From Deltaproteobacteria bacterium (GTDB lineage Bacteria; Desulfobacterota; Desulfuromonadia; Desulfuromonadales; BM103): a stretch of 64,000 nucleotides of DNA. A model generated the notes under the pieces. That model did not search any database, had not been told where the DNA came from, and saw only the letters and a program-made list of their open reading frames with translations. The stretch spans positions 1-64,000 of the forward strand of contig JAJRRB010000001.1 of the NCBI GenBank assembly GCA_024279915.1. Direction: 5' to 3'. A program made the translations under genes and the position numbers. This document shows, piece by piece, positions 59,224 through 64,000 of the stretch (position 1 is its first letter; each line of letters starts with the position of its first letter).

Positions 59224-59910
59224 ATGAATATCTCTACAAACATCACCCGGATTCGGGAACGCATTGCTGCCATATGTCAAAGCTGTGGTCGTAATCCCGA
59301 CGAAGTCCGTCTGGTTGCTGTCTCCAAGAAAAAACCAGCCTCAGACATTGAAGCCGCGATTGCCGCCGGGCAAACACTTCTTGGTGAAAGCTATGTGCAG
59401 GAATGTGTTGCCAAGATAGATGAGGTCAAAGCCACCGCCGAATGGCACTTCATCGGTGCACTGCAAAGTAACAAGGTCAAGTATCTGCGTGGCAAGGTTG
59501 CCATGATCCATTCCGTCGACCGCCTCTCACTTGCCAAGGAAATTGACCGCCAATGGGGTAAGGATGACTCCTGCGTCGACATTCTGATCCAGATCAACCT
59601 TGGCGAAGAAGAAAGTAAATCGGGAACCACGGCCAACGACCTGATCGCTCTGGTCAACCAGGTTGCCCTGTTGCAACATGTCCGTATCAAGGGGCTGATG
59701 GCCCTGCCTCCCTGGGAAACTGACCCCGAGGCAGTGCGTCCATATTTCCAGCAACTACGGGAACTGGCCAGGCAGATTGACAAACGAAACCTGCCGAACG
59801 TCACCATGCAGGAGCTCTCCATGGGTATGAGCCACGATTATGAAGTGGCCATCGAAGAAGGCTCCACCATGGTACGCGTTGGGACGGCAATTTTTGGTGC
59901 AAGATTATAG
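59224..59910 (+). CDS. yggS: YggS/PLPBP PLP homeostasis protein
   Basis: 228 residues. PLP lysine in V-A-V-S-K-K-K-P, fold type III barrel, C-terminal S-M-G-M-S-H-D-Y and R-V-G-T-A-I-F-G-A-R. Buffers pyridoxal phosphate; not an enzyme. Start ATG touches the maf stop. Confidence 0.93.
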   Translation: MNISTNITRIRERIAAICQSCGRNPDEVRLVAVSKKKPASDIEAAIAAGQTLLGESYVQECVAKIDEVKATAEWHFIGALQSNKVKYLRGKVAMIHSVDRLSLAKEIDRQWGKDDSCVDILIQINLGEEESKSGTTANDLIALVNQVALLQHVRIKGLMALPPWETDPEAVRPYFQQLRELARQIDKRNLPNVTMQELSMGMSHDYEVAIEEGSTMVRVGTAIFGARL

Positions 59911-59938
59911 CTGATTTTTCTTCTCTCACGGTTTTCTT

Positions 59939-60580
59939 ATGTCTATTGACGTTTTTCTCTTCGATCTCGACGGCACCCTGGTCGATTCAATCCCCGACCT
60001 GACCAGAGCCATTAACCTGCTCCGGGAAGAGCTTGACCTCTCTGCTGTAACCAGCAACGAGGTTCGCACCTACGTGGGTGATGGTGTCGGTCTGTTGCTG
60101 CAACGGGCTCTGCCAGACGAACACGTGAGCCCGACCCGCCGCAAGCGCTTCATGGAGATCTACACCGAGCATCTGACTGATGAGACTGTAATTTACCCGG
60201 GTATTCTGGAGTTTCTTGATATACACCGCGACAAACCGATGGCGGTTGTCACCAATAAACCTCAGCATCTTGCCGATATCATCGTCAATCGCCTTGGTAT
60301 GGCACCGTTCTTTCGCCACGTCATTGGCGCCGAACTTGCTCTACAAAGGAAACCGCACCCGGACATGGTTCTTCACGCCTTAAACCTGCTTGACTGTGTG
60401 CCCGAACGCACCGTTTTACTCGGCGATCATCACGTCGATCTACGCGCGGCCCACGCCGCCAACGTCAAATCCTGTTTCTGCGCCTGGGGGCTTGGCCACG
60501 ACGATGGCCTGCAAGCTGATTTTCAGGCCGTAACACCCGCTGAGTTACCAAACCTCTTCCCCAAGACAAATCAGCCTTGA
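59939..60580 (+). CDS. gph: phosphoglycolate phosphatase
   Basis: 213 residues, HAD superfamily. D-L-D-G-T-L-V-D-S, V-T-N-K-P and G-D-H-H-V-D. Removes phosphoglycolate formed by DNA repair or oxygenation. Its stop overlaps the TTG start of the next gene. Confidence 0.88.
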   Translation: MSIDVFLFDLDGTLVDSIPDLTRAINLLREELDLSAVTSNEVRTYVGDGVGLLLQRALPDEHVSPTRRKRFMEIYTEHLTDETVIYPGILEFLDIHRDKPMAVVTNKPQHLADIIVNRLGMAPFFRHVIGAELALQRKPHPDMVLHALNLLDCVPERTVLLGDHHVDLRAAHAANVKSCFCAWGLGHDDGLQADFQAVTPAELPNLFPKTNQP

Positions 60581-61890
60581 ATAATGTTCGACTGACCCAG
60601 AAGGACGTTGCTCTCTTTTTCTTTCCGTTGCTACTCAACGTTCAGTTGATGAGTGTGTCCCACTCGATCATCAACGCCGGACTGGCCCGTCTGGACAATG
60701 CCGTGGTGGTTCTGGCTGGCTTTTCTGTGGCCATGGTCCTGCACCTCTTTGTCGCATCGCCATCTTACCAGAACCATACGATTACCATCGCCATGGTGCG
60801 TGGACGCAAATCTCTTATCGGCATGACCCTGTTTGTCTTTCTGATTGCAACCTGGGTCTCCATCCTGCTCGCCCTGCTTGCCTTCAGCCCGGTCGGCACC
60901 TTCGTTCTTGACCACATGCTCGGAGTTTCCCCGGAGGTTGCCAAAGGCGCCCGTGAGTCTCTGGAATTATTGGTGTTCCTTCCCTTCATGACCGGATTTC
61001 GCGGCCTTTTTCAGGGTTTGGTCATACGTGCCCGTCGCACCAGCCTGGTCTCCTTTGCAACAGCAATCCGCATCGCCATGCTCTTTGCCTACCTCTGGCT
61101 GGGACAGCGATGGTTTGCAGGCACCCAGGTTGCCGCTTTTGCACTGCTGGGCTGCGTCGGCACAGAGACTCTGGTTATGGCCTTCTTTGCCTGGCGGATC
61201 AAAAGTCCCAAAGGAGATGATGAGGAAAAAAGCTTTACCGAGATTCTGCGTTACGGCCTACCACTAGCATATTCCTCAGGCATGCAGCAGACTGTGCCCT
61301 TACTGATCAATGCCATCATCAGCCGACTACCTGACGGCACTCTGGCACTGGCGGCCTTTGGTGTGGTTCGCGGCTTTCTCTTCCTCCTGGCCGGGCCGAT
61401 GCGCAACATGCAGCAAACCTACCTGACATTAGTTCGCCAGGAAACAGACAGTGCTGTTCTGTCGCGCTTTCTTGTCAAGGTCAGCTTCGGTATGGCCCTG
61501 GTCATGCTGTTAGTCGCCTGGCCACTGAACAGTCCGGTTCTCGGAGCCATTATGGGGCTTGATATGACAATGCGTATTTACATCGCCTGGCCGCTAACAG
61601 CCTGCGCGTTCTTCCCACTCCTTTACGGTTTCAGCAATCTTCTGCGCGGCTGGTTTGCTGGAGCGCATCTCACCACCAGGCTTGGTCGCTCCACCGGTTA
61701 CAAAGCACTTCTGATGGTCGCTCTCTGGCCAGTCATCCTTGCCTTCCCGTTGCCCATACCTGGTATTGCCGTTGCTATTTTCCTATTACTTGCAGCTGAG
61801 CTTTGTGAAGCAGGATACCTTTATCGCCAGCGCAAACAACTACTGAAAAGCCATGGTCTTGTGCCACTCGGAGCGAACAAAGTAAAATAG
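60577..61890 (+). CDS. MOP/ANKH-like membrane transporter
   Basis: 437 residues with about 12 hydrophobic helices. No domain motif, but overall pattern resembles the MOP exporter group, including vertebrate ANKH-like proteins. Start TTG 60577 overlaps gph; ribosome site weak. Substrate unknown; a phosphate- or pyrophosphate-related role is only a guess from the gph neighbour. Confidence 0.65.
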   Translation: MNNVRLTQKDVALFFFPLLLNVQLMSVSHSIINAGLARLDNAVVVLAGFSVAMVLHLFVASPSYQNHTITIAMVRGRKSLIGMTLFVFLIATWVSILLALLAFSPVGTFVLDHMLGVSPEVAKGARESLELLVFLPFMTGFRGLFQGLVIRARRTSLVSFATAIRIAMLFAYLWLGQRWFAGTQVAAFALLGCVGTETLVMAFFAWRIKSPKGDDEEKSFTEILRYGLPLAYSSGMQQTVPLLINAIISRLPDGTLALAAFGVVRGFLFLLAGPMRNMQQTYLTLVRQETDSAVLSRFLVKVSFGMALVMLLVAWPLNSPVLGAIMGLDMTMRIYIAWPLTACAFFPLLYGFSNLLRGWFAGAHLTTRLGRSTGYKALLMVALWPVILAFPLPIPGIAVAIFLLLAAELCEAGYLYRQRKQLLKSHGLVPLGANKVK

Positions 61891-61894
61891 GGGT

Positions 61895-62068
61895 ATGAAT
61901 GTATGTGACCAGAAACATCCCTGTCCCGACTGCCACCATTGCCAGTGGTGTTCGGATGACCGTTGTCGACTCTGTTTGAAGTCTGGGAATGGTTGCCGGA
62001 AGAAACTTTCAATTGCCGAGCAGATTGCCCTTTTCGAACGGCTCAATAAAACCGAGGAGTCCATTTAA
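61895..62068 (+). CDS. small cysteine-rich protein coupled to arsC
   Basis: 57 residues from ATG 61895. Cys-rich first half: C-P-D-C-H-H-C-Q-W-C, D-R-C-R-L-C, then a helical tail. Nine Cys in about 30 residues suggest zinc or Fe-S binding. Stop TAA overlaps the arsC ATG (TAATG), so the two are translated together. Confidence 0.65.
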   Translation: MNVCDQKHPCPDCHHCQWCSDDRCRLCLKSGNGCRKKLSIAEQIALFERLNKTEESI

Positions 62069-62493
62069 TGTTGAAGCGCGTCCTTTTCCTTTGCACCGGC
62101 AATTCCTGTCGCAGCCAGATGGCTGACGGCATCATTAACCATGATTTCGCCGGACAAATCAAAGCCGTTTCTGCCGGGACCGACCCGCACGGGCTCAACC
62201 CCAAAGCCGTTCAGGTCATGGCTGAAATCGGCATTGATATCAGCAACAACTCTTCGGACCATATCAGCCTTTTCGATGGAGAGGATTTTCACTGGGTCAT
62301 CTCTCTCTGCGACGATGCTGACAGCAAGTGCCCCACTGTTTTCGGCGTAACCGTACGGGCGCACTTTCCATTTACAGACCCACCACGTGCAACTGGAACG
62401 ACAGAAGAAATCATGACGGTCTACCGCCAGGTCCGCGCCCAGATCAGATCCCAGCTTGGTGAGTTCTTTCGCCAGCAGCTACAGAGGAACTGA
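62068..62493 (+). CDS. arsC: arsenate reductase, thioredoxin type
   Basis: 141 residues. P-loop F-L-C-T-G-N-S-C-R-S-Q-M and the redox pair C-D-D-A-D-S-K-C-P, matching the Staphylococcus pI258 ArsC class. Reduces arsenate to arsenite using thioredoxin. No arsB, arsR or other ars gene nearby. Confidence 0.93.
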   Translation: MLKRVLFLCTGNSCRSQMADGIINHDFAGQIKAVSAGTDPHGLNPKAVQVMAEIGIDISNNSSDHISLFDGEDFHWVISLCDDADSKCPTVFGVTVRAHFPFTDPPRATGTTEEIMTVYRQVRAQIRSQLGEFFRQQLQRN

Positions 62494-62630
62494 GGAACTG
62501 GTTGCCGAAGACCATAACGATATTGCCCGTTGAAGCTTCACAGCCTGTTTTTACTTGGAAAATCATGTAAAATCTATAAAATGGAAGCGTTATCCCGTTT
62601 CACACTGATAATTTCCCAGGGGGGATTTCT

Positions 62631-64000
62631 GTGCAATCCGAATTGATTATCAAACTGCTGAATGGTGGCGAACGTTATGGTCTCCTGAATCAGGAGTTCG
62701 ACCCGAGCTCCGCTCGCATCGATTTTTTCTGTACTACTGAGCAACGCAGCGAAATACTCGATCTCCAAGAAATCTGTTTCATAAAATTTCTCGGTAAACC
62801 TGATCTGGCCGATTCATTCAGCGAAGATGAATTTTTCGAAGATGTCACCACCCTCACCGGAGATCGGTTTCACCTCCGTTTGAAGAAGAGCGGCAAACGC
62901 GTTCCCGAGGGATTCTTCGGCTACCCAGTCGAAATTGACAGTGATTTCAAGTCAATTTTCTTTACCTCCGCCAGCCTTAAGAAACGCAGTCACGACCAGC
63001 CTCTTGGGGAAGTATTGAGCCAACAGGGGCTGGTGGAAGAATCCGCTATTGATGAGGCGTTGACAGAACAGCAGCTGTTGAGGAGTCGACGGGTTGGAGA
63101 GATTCTTGCCGAAAAGGCGGCAGTGCCTCAGGAGATTGTTGATCAGGCAATTAGCAATGTCACCAGCAATGGACAAAAAAAGAGTAAAGCTCGTGTTGGT
63201 GACATACTCATAGAAGCGAAACTCGTTACCCTTCAGCAGGTTGAAGAAGCACTGAACGAGCAAACATCCGGCAAACGCAAACGGATCGGACTGATTCTCA
63301 TCGAGAAGGGCCTGATTACAGAAGATCAGCTCCTCACAGCATTGGCCCAGAAGTTCGGTTTACAGGTTATCAATCTTGATGAAACCAAGATCAGCCCGGA
63401 AGCTCTCAGACTGATCCCGCGTGAGATGATTGAGCGCATGCAGGTTGTGCCGATTAGTCTGCAAGACACTGAGCTGACTGTTGCGACAGCGACCCCAACC
63501 GACCCGACCATCAGTGAAAACCTGCGTTTTGCTACCAACTGTCAGATCAAACTGGTCTGTGCCCGCTCCACCCAGATTGGTGAAAAGATCGCAATGCTCT
63601 TCGACAAGCACGACAGCGTTGAAGACCTCATCGATGAGTTGGAAGACCTCGACGTGGTGGTTGATGATGAGCCAGAGATCGACAAGATCAACGAGTCGGA
63701 CTCCAAAGTCATCAATCTGGTCAACAAGGTCCTCCTTGATGCCAGTAACAAGGGTATCTCCGACATACACTTCGAACCTGGAATGGGTACACAGCCACTC
63801 AAGATCCGCTATCGCAAAGACGGTATCTGTTACACCGTGCATAAGATCGCGGCGACCTACAAAGCAGCGGTTATCTCACGTCTGAAAATCATTTCCAAGC
63901 TTGATATCGCTGAGCATCGTCGGCCACAATCGGGCAAGATTCTCCTGAAACAAGCTGGCGAACGTATCGAATATCGTATCGAGATCACTCCGACAGTCGG
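62631..64000 (+). CDS. GspE/PilB-family assembly ATPase, 3' part outside the window
   Basis: About 456 residues visible from GTG 62631, with AGGGGGG seven bases upstream. N-terminal unrecognised alpha/beta domain (1-115), then four repeats of a helix-turn-helix unit (L-G-E-V-L-S-Q-Q-G-L-V, V-G-E-I-L-A-E-K-A-A-V, V-G-D-I-L-I-E-A-K-L-V, I-G-L-I-L-I-E-K-G-L-I), the GspE N-terminal domain, and the start of the ATPase (S-D-I-H-F-E-P). The P-loop is beyond the window. Powers type IV pilus or type II secretion pseudopilus assembly. Confidence 0.88.
   Translation, partial: MQSELIIKLLNGGERYGLLNQEFDPSSARIDFFCTTEQRSEILDLQEICFIKFLGKPDLADSFSEDEFFEDVTTLTGDRFHLRLKKSGKRVPEGFFGYPVEIDSDFKSIFFTSASLKKRSHDQPLGEVLSQQGLVEESAIDEALTEQQLLRSRRVGEILAEKAAVPQEIVDQAISNVTSNGQKKSKARVGDILIEAKLVTLQQVEEALNEQTSGKRKRIGLILIEKGLITEDQLLTALAQKFGLQVINLDETKISPEALRLIPREMIERMQVVPISLQDTELTVATATPTDPTISENLRFATNCQIKLVCARSTQIGEKIAMLFDKHDSVEDLIDELEDLDVVVDDEPEIDKINESDSKVINLVNKVLLDASNKGISDIHFEPGMGTQPLKIRYRKDGICYTVHKIAATYKAAVISRLKIISKLDIAEHRRPQSGKILLKQAGERIEYRIEITPTV

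Overview
The window looks like chromosome of a marine-type member of the Desulfuromonadales (Geobacter/Desulfuromonas relatives). The evidence is gene order (rho-rpmE-thyX-prfA-prmC-murA-his operon-yqeY-cvpA-mutS2-dnaG-rpoD-tRNA(CAT)), a multihaem c-type cytochrome next to an MtrB/PioB-like outer-membrane barrel, a short-form HisG, many PBP-fold and PocR-like sensors, frequent TTG/GTG starts with good Shine-Dalgarno sites, and moderate GC content. Most of the window is housekeeping sequence; no prophage, CRISPR array or large island is visible.

Layout. 0-8 kb: a PBP-fold sensor kinase with its sigma54 NtrC-type partner (interrupted by a stop), then GntR regulator, KamA-family radical-SAM aminomutase and glutamine-synthetase-like ligase, then a UspA protein. 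8-12.5 kb: small zinc-ribbon and membrane proteins, a LOG-family protein, RNase P RNA, a coiled-coil zinc-ribbon protein, a Nif3 protein and a tRNA(CAT). 12.7-31 kb: one long minus-strand housekeeping block covering sigma70, primase, MutS2, histidine synthesis, MurA, RF1 with its methylase, ThyX, L31 and Rho. 31-38.7 kb: GluQRS, an Rrf2 regulator with three cysteines, the haem cytochrome, the barrel, and a chemoreceptor interrupted by a stop. 38.7-43 kb: SAM-riboswitch-controlled metX, selU, initiator tRNA and an adjacent tyrosine integrase. 43-52 kb: resB (interrupted), OsmC-like, NUDIX proteins, a phosphatase, a U32 peptidase-family protein, a YbgF/CpoB-like lipoprotein, a LysM protein, dprA (interrupted) and smg. 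52.6-64 kb: topA, trmFO, a PocR/GAF/GGDEF protein, maf, yggS, gph, a MOP-type transporter, arsC, and the start of a GspE/PilB ATPase.

The most unusual signals are: (1) four otherwise intact genes (an NtrC-type regulator, a chemoreceptor, resB, dprA) each broken by exactly one in-frame UAA or UAG, with the reading frame and protein homology continuing uninterrupted on the far side, and the RF1 gene in the same window carrying an unusual residue beside its GGQ loop; (2) a shared D-E-N-C-x3-C-H haem-type motif in both the multihaem cytochrome and its outer-membrane barrel partner; (3) a GntR-aminomutase-glutamine synthetase cluster that could make a beta-amino-acid osmolyte such as beta-glutamine. 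The window ends inside the GspE/PilB gene, and the first 71 bases hold the start of another minus-strand gene.
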